Below, piece by piece: positions 1 through 6,854 of a stretch of 7,482 nucleotides of DNA (position 1 is its first letter; every line of letters starts with the position of its first letter). A model generated the notes under the pieces. That model saw nothing but the letters and a program-made list of their open reading frames with translations. It had not been told where the DNA came from and searched no databases. A program made the position numbers and the translations under genes. This stretch comes from an uncultured Marvinbryantia sp. (GTDB lineage Bacteria > Bacillota > Clostridia > Lachnospirales > Lachnospiraceae): positions 1 to 7,482 of the forward strand of contig CANQJX010000085.1 in the NCBI GenBank assembly GCA_947624335.1, read 5' to 3'.

Positions 1-1
1 A

Positions 2-526
2 TGCGCGTGGCTCGATCAGATGTATGCGCCTCTGCAGTCTCCGCAGAACAACTGGGGCACTTACGGCGAAGACGATGAATTTGACATTTTTGAAATGGGA
101 ACCAACGACGCCGGAGAACCCATGCTGCGCCATGCGCCGCTCGGCGACGCCTCGCCTGTGGAAGTGCGCGAAGCGGAATGTGTGGGCGGCCCTCTTGCGG
201 TGCTGGACGAATACTACGGCGTGTATGTTACCTGCCCGGACGACGCGCAGTACCGCCTGGACTGGATCAAAGACTACTATACGCCGGATATGCATACAAA
301 GTATGTATTCCCCAACGCCTTTATGAGCAAGGAAGACACAGACCGGCTCGCCGTGCTGACTACGGACATTGTGCAGTACATCAATGAATGTAAAGCCAGA
401 TGGGTGATGAACGGGCTGACGGACAACGACTGGAACGACTATCTGGAAAAACTGGACGCTTACGGACTGGACGAATACCTGAGCATTTTCCAGAAATACT
501 TTGACGCATTTTACGCGGAAGAATAA
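2..526 (+). CDS. Extracellular solute-binding protein, C-terminal part (ABC sugar uptake type)
   Basis: This is the last 174 residues of a gene that starts before the window; the reading frame is open from base 2 to a TAA stop. It is rich in Asp, Tyr and Trp. It ends with an acidic and aromatic helix pattern (WVMNGLTDNDWNDYLEKL followed by a YLSIFQKYFDAFY segment). That pattern is typical of the C-terminal lobe of the large family 1 solute-binding lipoproteins (LplA/LipO-like) of Clostridia, which capture sugars or oligosaccharides outside the membrane and hand them to an ABC permease. The N-terminal lipoprotein signal is outside the window, so export is inferred from the family. It is the last gene of its transcript, because a strong terminator follows 25 bases later. 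The family call is from overall pattern, not from a single diagnostic motif, and the substrate cannot be named. Confidence 0.72.
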   Translation, partial: CAWLDQMYAPLQSPQNNWGTYGEDDEFDIFEMGTNDAGEPMLRHAPLGDASPVEVREAECVGGPLAVLDEYYGVYVTCPDDAQYRLDWIKDYYTPDMHTKYVFPNAFMSKEDTDRLAVLTTDIVQYINECKARWVMNGLTDNDWNDYLEKLDAYGLDEYLSIFQKYFDAFYAEE

Positions 527-551
527 TCCTTATCCGTTCAAAGTCCGGATG

Positions 552-584
552 AAAAGAGCAGCTACATCGTAGCTGCTCTTTTTT
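552..584 (+). terminator. Rho-independent terminator between two convergent genes
   Basis: A perfect 14-bp stem (552-565 with 569-582) has a 3-base loop and ends in a run of six T (579-584). It closes the solute-binding protein transcript. Read on the minus strand, the same hairpin ends in TTTT and lies just beyond the metG stop codon, so it probably terminates metG as well, with a weaker U tract. Confidence 0.9.
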
Positions 585-610
585 CGCATATTAAAATCAG
601 AAAACCGGGA

Positions 611-2563
611 TCAGCAAATTTCCGCTCCCGCCGGCATATCCTTTTCCGGCACGACTAAAGACAGGTTGCCGTCCGCGTCCTCCGCGCAAAGCAGCATTCC
701 CTCCGAAAGCACGCCGGCCAGCTTTGCCGGCTTCAGGTTAACCAGCACCATCACTTTCTTACCCACCATTTCCTGCGGGCTGTAGCTCGATTTGATTCCC
801 GATACGATCTGCTTTACCTGGCTTCCGATCTTTACCTGGCTGCACAGCAGCTTTCTGGATTTTTTAACTTCCTCGCAGGCAATGATTTCTCCCACCTGAA
901 ACTGCATTTTCCCGAAATCCTCAAAGGTAATTTCCTCTTTCGGCTCCATATCCATTGCGGTTTCTTCTTTTTCCGGTTCCTCCTGCGTCTGCGGATGCAG
1001 CTCCTCCACTTTCTTGAGTACCTCCTGCAGATCCAGCCGCGCAAAAAGGATCTGCGGCTTATCGGTCACCCTGGTCCCGGACGGATAAAGGCCGTACTGC
1101 GCCATCTCGTCAATGCTCCGTTTGCTGGCGTTTAACTGGGCCAGGATATTGACTGCTGTCTGCGGCATAAACGGTTCCAGAAGCGCCGCCCCGATGGAAA
1201 TGCTCTCCACCAGATTGTAAAGCACACTCGCCAGACGGTCCTGTTTGGCTTCCTCTTTGGCAAGCGCCCACGGCATTGTCTCGTCAATATATTTGTTGCA
1301 GCGTTTAAAGAGCGTAAAGATCTCGCTGATCGCGTCGGCGACGCGCAAGTGTTCCATCTTCTCCACAACTTTTTTGGGCGTTTCCAGCGCGACGGCTTTC
1401 AGCTCCTCATCCACCGGTTCCGCCGCCCCTTTATCCGATACCACGCCGCCAAAATATTTATTGGACATGGAAATGGTACGATTGACCAGATTGCCGAGCG
1501 TATTTGCAAGGTCGGAATTGATGCGCTCAACCAGAAGTTCCCAGGTAATCACGCCGTCGTTTTCAAACGGCATTTCATGCAGCACAAAGTAGCGGACGGC
1601 GTCCACTCCGAAAAAGTCCACCAGCTCGTCGGCATAGAGCACATTCCCTCTGGATTTGCTCATTTTGCCGTCGCCCTGCAAAAGCCACGGATGCCCGAAA
1701 ACCTGTTTCGGCAGCGGAAGTCCCAGCGCCATCAGAAAGATCGGCCAGTAAATCGTATGGAAACGGATAATATCCTTGCCGATCAAATGCAGATCCGCCG
1801 GCCAGTTTTTCTGGAACTGCGCGGTGCTTTCGCCGCCGCAGTCGTAACCGATGCCTGTGATATAATTCGTCAGCGCGTCCAGCCACACATAAACGACGTG
1901 TTTGGGATCAAAGTCTACCGGGATGCCCCATTTAAAAGAGGTTCTGGATACGCACAGATCCTGCAGCCCCGGAAGCAAAAAGTTATTCATCATTTCATTT
2001 TTGCGGGACACCGGCTGAATAAATTCCGGATGCGCGTTGATATGCGCAATCAGGCGGTCCGCATATTTGCTCATCTTAAAAAAGTACGCTTCCTCTTTGG
2101 CCGGCTTTACCTCGCGCCCACAGTCCGGACATTTGCCGTCCACAAGCTGGGACTCTGTCCAGAACGACTCGCACGGCGTACAGTACAGTCCCTCATAGGA
2201 ACCTTTATAGATATCGCCCTGGTCGTAAAGCTTTTTAAAGATTTTCTGTACCTGTCTTTCGTGGTCCTCGTCCGTGGTGCGGATAAATTTATCGTAGGAA
2301 GCGTTTACAAGATCCCAGATCCGCTTTACCTCACCAGCCACCCGGTCGACATATTCCTTTGGCGTAACGTCCGCCTCGGCGGCTTTTAATTCAATCTTCT
2401 GCCCGTGCTCGTCCGTCCCGGTCTGAAAAAACACGTCGTAGCCCTGCGCCCTTTTAAAACGCGCGACCGCGTCGGCAAGAATGATCTCGTAGGTATTGCC
2501 GATATGCGGTTTGCCGGACGTATAGGCAATCGCGGTAGTCATATAAAATTTTTTCTTTTCCAT
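611..2563 (-). CDS. metG: Methionyl-tRNA synthetase with C-terminal tRNA-binding domain
   Basis: This cytoplasmic enzyme charges tRNA-Met with methionine using ATP. The protein has 650 residues. A class I synthetase core carries the HIGH-type signature as HIGN at residues 20-23 and KMSKS at 300-304. Between them a zinc knuckle has Cys128, Cys131, Cys145 and Cys148. An acidic linker (about 515-542) leads to a Trbp111/EMAPII-like OB-fold tRNA-binding domain at about 543-650, the usual form in Bacillota. The start was chosen at the ATG at 2563 because GGAGG (2571-2575, minus strand) lies 7 bases upstream. The open frame continues to 2734, but that would overlap the upstream deaminase gene and lacks a comparable site. 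It is the second gene of an operon, 41 bases after the deaminase stop. No T-box leader is visible upstream. Confidence 0.97.
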   Translation of the reverse strand: MEKKKFYMTTAIAYTSGKPHIGNTYEIILADAVARFKRAQGYDVFFQTGTDEHGQKIELKAAEADVTPKEYVDRVAGEVKRIWDLVNASYDKFIRTTDEDHERQVQKIFKKLYDQGDIYKGSYEGLYCTPCESFWTESQLVDGKCPDCGREVKPAKEEAYFFKMSKYADRLIAHINAHPEFIQPVSRKNEMMNNFLLPGLQDLCVSRTSFKWGIPVDFDPKHVVYVWLDALTNYITGIGYDCGGESTAQFQKNWPADLHLIGKDIIRFHTIYWPIFLMALGLPLPKQVFGHPWLLQGDGKMSKSRGNVLYADELVDFFGVDAVRYFVLHEMPFENDGVITWELLVERINSDLANTLGNLVNRTISMSNKYFGGVVSDKGAAEPVDEELKAVALETPKKVVEKMEHLRVADAISEIFTLFKRCNKYIDETMPWALAKEEAKQDRLASVLYNLVESISIGAALLEPFMPQTAVNILAQLNASKRSIDEMAQYGLYPSGTRVTDKPQILFARLDLQEVLKKVEELHPQTQEEPEKEETAMDMEPKEEITFEDFGKMQFQVGEIIACEEVKKSRKLLCSQVKIGSQVKQIVSGIKSSYSPQEMVGKKVMVLVNLKPAKLAGVLSEGMLLCAEDADGNLSLVVPEKDMPAGAEIC

Positions 2564-2604
2564 TTTATTTCCTCCTTCAAAATAGGGCTTTTCTGATTTT
2601 ATAT

Positions 2605-3096
2605 TCAGTCCTCTTGCGTAAACCATTCCAGTTCTTTTGCGGGAAGGATCTCGTAGTTGTCGGGTCCCTCGCCCACGCGCAGGATGACGTTGCGGATACC
2701 CGCCTGAATGATCGTGCGCGCGCACATGGGGCACGGCTTTGCCCTGTGGACGGAGCAGTCCTGCGGATTAATTCCCGCAAGATACAGATCCGCTCCGATC
2801 GTCTGCTCGCGGGAGCAGTTAAGCAGCGCATTTGCCTCCGCGTGGATCGCGCGGCACATACCATACCCTTCGCCCTGGTGCATTTTCCGCTGGATGCGCG
2901 GACAGTAACCAATGTCGCAGCAATTTTCAAATCCTCTGGGGGAACCGTTGTACCCCGTCGAAATAACGGCGTCGTCTTTTACGATCACCGCTCCGTATTT
3001 CCGTTTGATACATGTGCTGCGGTAAGCAAAGTTTTCGGCGCAGTTTAAGTAAGCGTCTATTTTGGATATTCGTTGATTCGGCTGCGGTATGACCAT
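2605..3096 (-). CDS. comEB: dCMP deaminase (ComEB-type cytidine/deoxycytidylate deaminase family)
   Basis: The gene encodes 163 residues of a zinc-dependent deoxycytidylate deaminase, which converts dCMP to dUMP and so feeds thymidylate synthesis in the cytoplasm. The catalytic motif HAEAN supplies the zinc ligand His85 and the proton shuttle Glu87. CPMC supplies Cys122 and Cys125. GYNGSPRG (48-55) matches the nucleotide-binding segment of the family, and the Cys-rich stretch around 59-81 is typical of dCMP deaminases rather than of free cytidine deaminases. The start at 3096 has an AAGGAGAG site (3103-3110, minus strand) at good distance and lies just downstream of a clear promoter. It is the first gene of an operon with metG. 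The symbol comEB is used by family resemblance; no other competence gene is visible nearby. Confidence 0.93.
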   Translation of the reverse strand: MVIPQPNQRISKIDAYLNCAENFAYRSTCIKRKYGAVIVKDDAVISTGYNGSPRGFENCCDIGYCPRIQRKMHQGEGYGMCRAIHAEANALLNCSREQTIGADLYLAGINPQDCSVHRAKPCPMCARTIIQAGIRNVILRVGEGPDNYEILPAKELEWFTQED

Positions 3097-3119
3097 AATA
3101 TTCTCTCCTTATTCGTGAT

Positions 3120-3148
3120 ATTGTAACATCATTTTTCCATTTTTTCAA
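3120..3148 (-). promoter_or_regulatory. Sigma-A promoter of the deaminase-metG operon
   Basis: On the minus strand, -35 TTGAAA (3143-3148) and -10 TACAAT (3120-3125) are separated by exactly 17 bases. Each box matches the consensus at five of six positions. The predicted transcription start near 3112 leaves only about 15 bases of leader before the deaminase ATG, mostly ribosome site, so leader-based control of this promoter is unlikely. Confidence 0.82.
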
Positions 3149-3179
3149 TGCGCCTCCCGCATTTTTCTTGGTTTTGCGG

Positions 3180-3208
3180 TTGCAAATCCGCCCCGTGCAT
3201 ATTAAGAT
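3180..3208 (+). promoter_or_regulatory. Possible nagA promoter
   Basis: TTGCAA (3180-3185) and TAAGAT (3203-3208) are spaced 17 bases apart. Each matches consensus at four of six positions, so this is a weak candidate, but it is the best one I see between the divergent operon promoter and nagA. It would give a leader of about 65 bases containing the hairpin at 3215-3257. Confidence 0.35.
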
Positions 3209-3214
3209 GTAGAT

Positions 3215-3257
3215 GCGGCGGCGTCCGCGGCTGTTTTTGCCGCAGGCAAACCGCCGC
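3215..3257 (+). promoter_or_regulatory. GC-rich leader hairpin upstream of nagA
   Basis: A two-part stem is visible: the outer stem pairs GCGGCGG (3215-3221) with CCGCCGC (3251-3257). The inner stem pairs GCGGC (3227-3231) with GCCGC (3239-3243) around a T-rich loop. It ends about 9 bases before the nagA ribosome site. No T tract follows, so it is not a simple terminator. It could affect message stability or translation, or be a binding site; the sequence does not decide this. Confidence 0.45.
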
Positions 3258-3279
3258 AAACTATAAAGGAAGAACCGTT

Positions 3280-4446
3280 ATGAAACGCACATTTTTATTT
3301 GGGGGCCGCGTGTATACCGGCCGCAGCTTTAAAGACCGGTCCATTCTTATCGAGGGCCGCACGCTCTCTCTTTTGCCGGCGGATACTCCCCCTTCAGACG
3401 GCGCGGACATCGCTGCCATAGACGCCCGCGGGCTTAACATCGTACCCGGCTTTATCGACGTCCACACGCACGGCGCGGCCGGGGTGGACGTCAATCATGC
3501 GGACGCCGGCGATTATGAAAAACTCTGCCGCTTTTTTGCAGCCAGGGGCACAACCGCGTGGCTATGCTCCATCCTTACCGACACCCGCGAGCAGACAAAC
3601 CGCTGCATCGACCAATTTTTGTTGCATCAAAAGCAGCACGCGAACGGCAGCCGTCTTCTCGGTATTCATCTGGAAGGACCGTTTCTCTCCCCTGCTTATA
3701 AAGGCGCGATGCCGGAACATTTGTTGCAAACGGCGGATCTTTCGCTCCTTCGCGCGTATCAGGAACGTGCCCGCGGCAATATCCGCTATATTACGGTATC
3801 TCCCGAAGTAGCGGGCGTTACGGAACAGATTCCGCGGATGCGGGAATTAGGCATACAGGTGGCGATCGGCCACTCAGGCGCTGATTATCAAACCGCTATG
3901 GAAGCGATCCAAAACGGCGCCTGCGCCGCCACGCATACATTTAACGCCATGCAGGCGCTGGATCGTCACGCGCCGGGGATTCTTTGCGCGGTTCTGGAAT
4001 CGGATATTTACTGTGAAGCCATCTGCGACGGGCTTCATCTGCATCCCGGCATTGTGCGGCTTCTTTTAAAAGCAAAGGGAATCGACCGCGTAATCGCAAT
4101 TACCGATTCCATCATGGCCGCCGGCTTGCCGGACGGAAATTACCGTCTGGGAGTGAACGATGTAACCGTAAAAAATAAGGACGCCAGACTGACAAAGGGC
4201 GGCGCGCGCGCCGGCAGCACGCTTACGCAGGACGCAGCTCTGCGCAACCTTCTGGAATTTACGGGACGTCCCTTAGAAGAAATCCTTCCTCTCCTGACAG
4301 AAAACCCGGCGAAGCTGATCGGCGTTTTCGACCGGAAAGGTTCTATTGCGGATGGGAAGGATGCGGATCTGGTTTTGCTGAATGAAAAAAATCAGATCGT
4401 TTCCGTCTATGCGGAGGGCAGGTTGCAGACGGCGCAGCCGTTTTAA
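3280..4446 (+). CDS. nagA: N-acetylglucosamine-6-phosphate deacetylase
   Basis: The 388-residue cytoplasmic amidohydrolase removes acetate from GlcNAc-6-phosphate, giving glucosamine-6-phosphate for glycolysis or cell-wall synthesis. The metal-binding HTH motif is at 62-64 (FIDVHTHG). LEGPF at 131-135 carries the metal ligand Glu132. Further metal ligands are His198 (GHS) and His219 (THTFNAM), and TDS supplies the catalytic Asp276. The length is usual for NagA. The ATG at 3280 was chosen because AAAGGAAGA lies 7 bases upstream and the protein then starts in the family's normal MKRTFLFGGRVYT manner. The open frame extends back to 3148, but that would run through the leader hairpin and candidate promoter. 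No nagB or PTS gene is visible next to it. There is no terminator after the stop: the control region of the R-M cassette starts 8 bases later. Confidence 0.96.
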   Translation: MKRTFLFGGRVYTGRSFKDRSILIEGRTLSLLPADTPPSDGADIAAIDARGLNIVPGFIDVHTHGAAGVDVNHADAGDYEKLCRFFAARGTTAWLCSILTDTREQTNRCIDQFLLHQKQHANGSRLLGIHLEGPFLSPAYKGAMPEHLLQTADLSLLRAYQERARGNIRYITVSPEVAGVTEQIPRMRELGIQVAIGHSGADYQTAMEAIQNGACAATHTFNAMQALDRHAPGILCAVLESDIYCEAICDGLHLHPGIVRLLLKAKGIDRVIAITDSIMAAGLPDGNYRLGVNDVTVKNKDARLTKGGARAGSTLTQDAALRNLLEFTGRPLEEILPLLTENPAKLIGVFDRKGSIADGKDADLVLLNEKNQIVSVYAEGRLQTAQPF

Positions 4447-4453
4447 CTGTACT

Positions 4454-4484
4454 GTGACGTATAGTCCGTTGATACAAAGTCAAC
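4454..4484 (+). promoter_or_regulatory. Double C-box operator of the C/R promoter (OL and OR)
   Basis: The left operator reads GTGACGTATAGTC (4454-4466), with GAC and GTC half-sites around a TATA-like centre. The right one covers TTGATACAAAGTCAAC (4469-4484). The pattern of TATAGTCCGT followed by AGTCAAC closely resembles the paired C-boxes I recall from Esp1396I-type systems (recollection, not a database comparison). The left site lies directly upstream of the -35 box, where a bound C dimer could activate. The right site overlaps the -35 box and spacer, where it would repress at high C levels. Confidence 0.82.
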
Positions 4485-4497
4485 GACAGAATACAAT
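4469..4497 (+). promoter_or_regulatory. Promoter of the C and R genes
   Basis: The -35 box TTGATA (4469-4474) and -10 box TACAAT (4492-4497) are separated by 17 bases; each matches consensus at five of six positions. The predicted start near 4504 leaves a leader of about 22 bases with a GAGGT ribosome site (4515-4519), so the C message is not leaderless as in some C-protein systems. The double C-box overlaps this promoter. Confidence 0.8.
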
Positions 4498-4525
4498 TTA
4501 GTTATTCTATCCGTGAGGTATTGCC

Positions 4526-4732
4526 ATGATTAAACAGAAAGTTGGATCCCGCATTCGCGAGCTCAGAAATCATGCCGGTCTAAGCCAGGAAAAGCTTGCT
4601 CTTGCAGCCGGACTGGACAGAACATACATTGCAAGCGTGGAAAACGGTAAGCGAAATATTTCCATCGTAAATCTGGAAAAGATTATTCATGCATTGGATT
4701 GTTCCTTTTCTTTATTTTTTCAAAACCTCTGA
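4526..4732 (+). CDS. Controller (C) protein of the restriction-modification system, HTH XRE family
   Basis: This 68-residue protein is a single helix-turn-helix domain of the XRE/Cro type, the size and form of restriction-modification C proteins, which bind as dimers. The HTH covers about residues 20-39 (SQEKLALAAGLDRTYIASVE). RTYI in the recognition helix, followed by ENGKRNIS and NLEKI, is the usual C-protein pattern. The position agrees: its promoter carries a double C-box, the endonuclease gene follows directly, and a matching operator lies at the methyltransferase promoter. The expected role is to activate then limit its own operon and repress the methyltransferase, giving delayed restriction after the system enters a cell. 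Its stop codon overlaps the endonuclease ribosome site, which suggests translational coupling. The function is inferred from sequence and context. Confidence 0.92.
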   Translation: MIKQKVGSRIRELRNHAGLSQEKLALAAGLDRTYIASVENGKRNISIVNLEKIIHALDCSFSLFFQNL

Positions 4733-4742
4733 AGGAGAATCA

Positions 4743-5510
4743 ATGAATTATATTTTGAACGAACAGAATACCGTTGCAATCGGGGATGAGCCTATTCTCT
4801 GCAGCGCGGATTTACTGCAGGCAATCCATTTTTGTAATCATGCAATCCGCATGTTGGACGAGCAGACAAAGCAATTTGACATAAACATTTTTGAAATTTT
4901 GGGAATGCGGAACCTCAGCGGTATGGTTGGCGAATACTTTGCAAAAAGCATAGAACATTTTTCCAACGGTAACTTACATTCAAATCCTCATCAGGACGGC
5001 TATCCTGATTTATTGCTGACAAACACACCGGAGCGTTATTACGGCTACCGTTCCTTATATACGGAAATAGACGGAAAAAAGTATCTGAAAGACAAATCCT
5101 TATTTAGCCCTTTTCAATATGGCGGCATCGAAGTCAAAGCGACTTGCGGAAGTACGCCTCCCGCTTCTGTCACGCCAAAACCACTGATTGGAGAGCAGCG
5201 CATTGAAAAGCTGACATCCTTCGACTGGAAAGCCCATCACAGAGAAACAAACAATCTCTTATCTATTTTTTGGGATTTTATGGATGAAGTTCCAACGATT
5301 GCGGCTTGCTTTTATCGCAATGACCTGACAAGGGACGATTGGGGGAAAATTGTCCAGCCCAAAACCGACGGCGGAAGAACGACAAGCGTTTCCATTATGA
5401 CTGCTGCCGGAGTCCGAAAAATGTGCAGAGGATGGCTTGCCGTTGTTGATGCCGAACCATATATAAATGCTTTTGCAAATAAAAAATGGATTGGTTATCG
5501 TGTAAAATAG
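4743..5510 (+). CDS. Type II restriction endonuclease, PD-(D/E)XK fold (specificity unknown)
   Basis: The 255-residue protein lies between a C-protein gene and a C5 methyltransferase gene and shows the nuclease motif PD-X40-EVK: Pro88-Asp89 (in NPHQDGYPDLLL) and Glu130-Val-Lys132 (in YGGIEVKAT). Glu64 in GEYF lies on a predicted helix before the motif and could be the extra acidic residue some of these enzymes use. The expected role is Mg2+-dependent double-strand cleavage of unmethylated sites. I do not recognise its closest named relative and cannot give the target site. The ATG at 4743 was chosen because AAGGAG (4732-4737) lies 5 bases upstream; an in-frame ATG at 4689 lies inside the C gene and has no comparable site. 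There is no frameshift or missing motif, so the gene looks intact. The stop codon lies inside the shared terminator palindrome. Confidence 0.88.
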   Translation: MNYILNEQNTVAIGDEPILCSADLLQAIHFCNHAIRMLDEQTKQFDINIFEILGMRNLSGMVGEYFAKSIEHFSNGNLHSNPHQDGYPDLLLTNTPERYYGYRSLYTEIDGKKYLKDKSLFSPFQYGGIEVKATCGSTPPASVTPKPLIGEQRIEKLTSFDWKAHHRETNNLLSIFWDFMDEVPTIAACFYRNDLTRDDWGKIVQPKTDGGRTTSVSIMTAAGVRKMCRGWLAVVDAEPYINAFANKKWIGYRVK

Positions 5511-5543
5511 CAATCTAAAGCGGCTGCTTTGGATTGCTATTTT
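5504..5543. terminator. Shared bidirectional terminator of the R and M genes
   Basis: An 18-bp stem (5504-5521 with 5526-5543) contains only one non-Watson-Crick pair (T-G) and has a 4-base loop, GGCT. Each arm starts with AAAATAGCAATC when read in the direction of its own gene, so both genes end in AAA-TAG inside the stem and each transcript ends in a T tract. The hairpin therefore serves both convergent genes. Confidence 0.85.
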
Positions 5544-6820
5544 GAAATTTCAATAATATGGGCGCAGATGAAATCCATCACCCGCGGCGGCACGCTTTCG
5601 CCTATCGTATCCCGGATTAAACCGTCGGAACACAGTTTCCCATGAATGTTAAACGAATAATCATAATCCGCAATGGACTGAAGAACAAGACCTTCATAAA
5701 GCGACAGTACCCTGCTCTGATCCGGATGTAGTTTATTATCTGAACAGGCATACTGGAAATTTTGTGTCAGTGTGCTTGCGGGTTCGTCCCATCGCATTCG
5801 CTTATATGCGCTCATAAAGCCTTTCATTAAGCGTTTTTCGCCCGTTTTTTTATCTTCAACCCATGGACGGGGCAGCAGCGCCCCGCATTTTTCGCAATAG
5901 AGCGGCGTATCCGTATGAATCTTATTTATCCCGTCGGCGTCATAGGAAGCGCCGTGCGTTCGATTTCCCTGATAACCGCATTTTGGATTTATACATTGAT
6001 TGTTAAAAGCGGTATCGCCCTCTTTCGTATGATCAATCCAGAATCGCTTTTTTTCATCCAGCAGGGGAACTTTGTGTAATCCGCCGTAGCCCGGAACCGA
6101 ATTTTTCCCCTTCTCCGCCCGCAATGCCGGCAGATCGCCTATCGCCTCTCTTAACGTAACCCAGTGCCGCGTAGACGGCGTGTCTTCGGCTGAATGTGTA
6201 AAATCCGGCAGGAGTCGTCCTTTGCCGAAAAATACTTTTTTCGCGTTTTCATTTCTTGACAAAATCGTAATAAGACGTTTTCTGTGCTGCGGAACGCCGT
6301 AATCTGCGGCGTCGACGACAACCGGTTCCCCGCAGTAAAGAGAACCCAGTCTTTGCTTAATATAGGCGATAAGATTGACCAGTTTGTCGTTTTCATCCAC
6401 TATGAGGGTGTTTGTCATATTGGGAACATTTTCAAGTATCACCCATTCCGGCTGCAAGGATAAAATAATATCAACGGTAGGTATAATCAGCCTGTTTCTT
6501 TCGTCCATTTTAGGGCGGAGCCCGTTTCTATAGTTATTGAGTATTTTCCCCATTCCGTTTGGCGACATTCCCTGACAGGGCGGTGTGGCAAGAATTAAAA
6601 ACGGGGGCTCTGTATAGTTCGCATGATAGAACTTTATAATTTCATCTTTTTGTTCCCAAATATCCCCCTGAAAGCATTTTGCTTTCGGGTAATTGTTGTG
6701 AAACAAATTCATACGCTCTTCCAGCAGTTCACAGCCGATAATCGTTTCTATGCCGTTGGCTTTCAAACCCAAATCGCCAATCCCCGACGAAGAAAAAAGG
6801 CTAATGGCATTTTTCGTCAT
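5537..6820 (-). CDS. DNA (cytosine-5-)-methyltransferase, modification subunit of the R-M system
   Basis: The 427-residue enzyme transfers a methyl group from S-adenosylmethionine to C5 of cytosine in the host's recognition sites, protecting them from the neighbouring endonuclease. Motifs appear in the standard order. Motif I is SLFSSSGIGDLGLKANG (7-23), a variant of the usual FxGxG. Motif IV is PPCQ (80-83) with the nucleophile Cys82. Motif VI is ENV (130-132), motif VIII is QHRKR (178-182), and motif X is IGESVPP (406-412), a variant of GNSVPP. The target-recognition region (about 200-345) holds Cys276, Cys281, Cys309 and Cys312, which look like a zinc-ribbon. The start at 6820 has AAGGAG (6828-6833, minus strand) 7 bases upstream; the frame runs on to 6898, but that would cross the promoter. 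The gene converges on the endonuclease and has its own strong promoter with a C-protein operator. Confidence 0.96.
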   Translation of the reverse strand: MTKNAISLFSSSGIGDLGLKANGIETIIGCELLEERMNLFHNNYPKAKCFQGDIWEQKDEIIKFYHANYTEPPFLILATPPCQGMSPNGMGKILNNYRNGLRPKMDERNRLIIPTVDIILSLQPEWVILENVPNMTNTLIVDENDKLVNLIAYIKQRLGSLYCGEPVVVDAADYGVPQHRKRLITILSRNENAKKVFFGKGRLLPDFTHSAEDTPSTRHWVTLREAIGDLPALRAEKGKNSVPGYGGLHKVPLLDEKKRFWIDHTKEGDTAFNNQCINPKCGYQGNRTHGASYDADGINKIHTDTPLYCEKCGALLPRPWVEDKKTGEKRLMKGFMSAYKRMRWDEPASTLTQNFQYACSDNKLHPDQSRVLSLYEGLVLQSIADYDYSFNIHGKLCSDGLIRDTIGESVPPRVMDFICAHIIEISK

Positions 6821-6840
6821 AGTGGATCTCCTTGCGTTGT

Positions 6841-6854
6841 GGACTATGAGTAAC
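6841..6854 (-). promoter_or_regulatory. Single C-protein operator (OM) at the methyltransferase promoter
   Basis: Read on the minus strand this is GTTACTCATAGTCC, which matches the left C-box of the C/R promoter (GTGACGTATAGTCC) at 11 of 14 positions, including ATAGTCC. Its core ACT-CAT-AGT is a palindrome. It starts directly after the -10 box and covers the predicted transcription start, so a bound C dimer would block the promoter. No second operator copy follows. Confidence 0.72.

Noticed and set aside
1349..2389. Long plus-strand open frame (346 codons) opposite metG
   Set aside because: It lies entirely antisense to a clearly identified gene, has no recognisable domain, and is explained by the codon bias of metG.
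2564..2734. N-terminal extension of the metG frame by 57 residues
   Set aside because: It would overlap the end of the deaminase gene, has no ribosome site and does not look like synthetase sequence; the ATG at 2563 has an ideal GGAGG.
3213..3266. Short Arg-rich reading frame (17 codons) upstream of nagA, ending at its ribosome site, as a possible leader peptide
   Set aside because: It has no ribosome site of its own, and the predicted transcription start (about 3215) lies at or after its ATG; the Arg codons follow from the GC-rich hairpin.
4689..4742. Earlier endonuclease start at 4689 inside the C gene
   Set aside because: There is no ribosome site at that position, whereas AAGGAG is correctly placed before the ATG at 4743.
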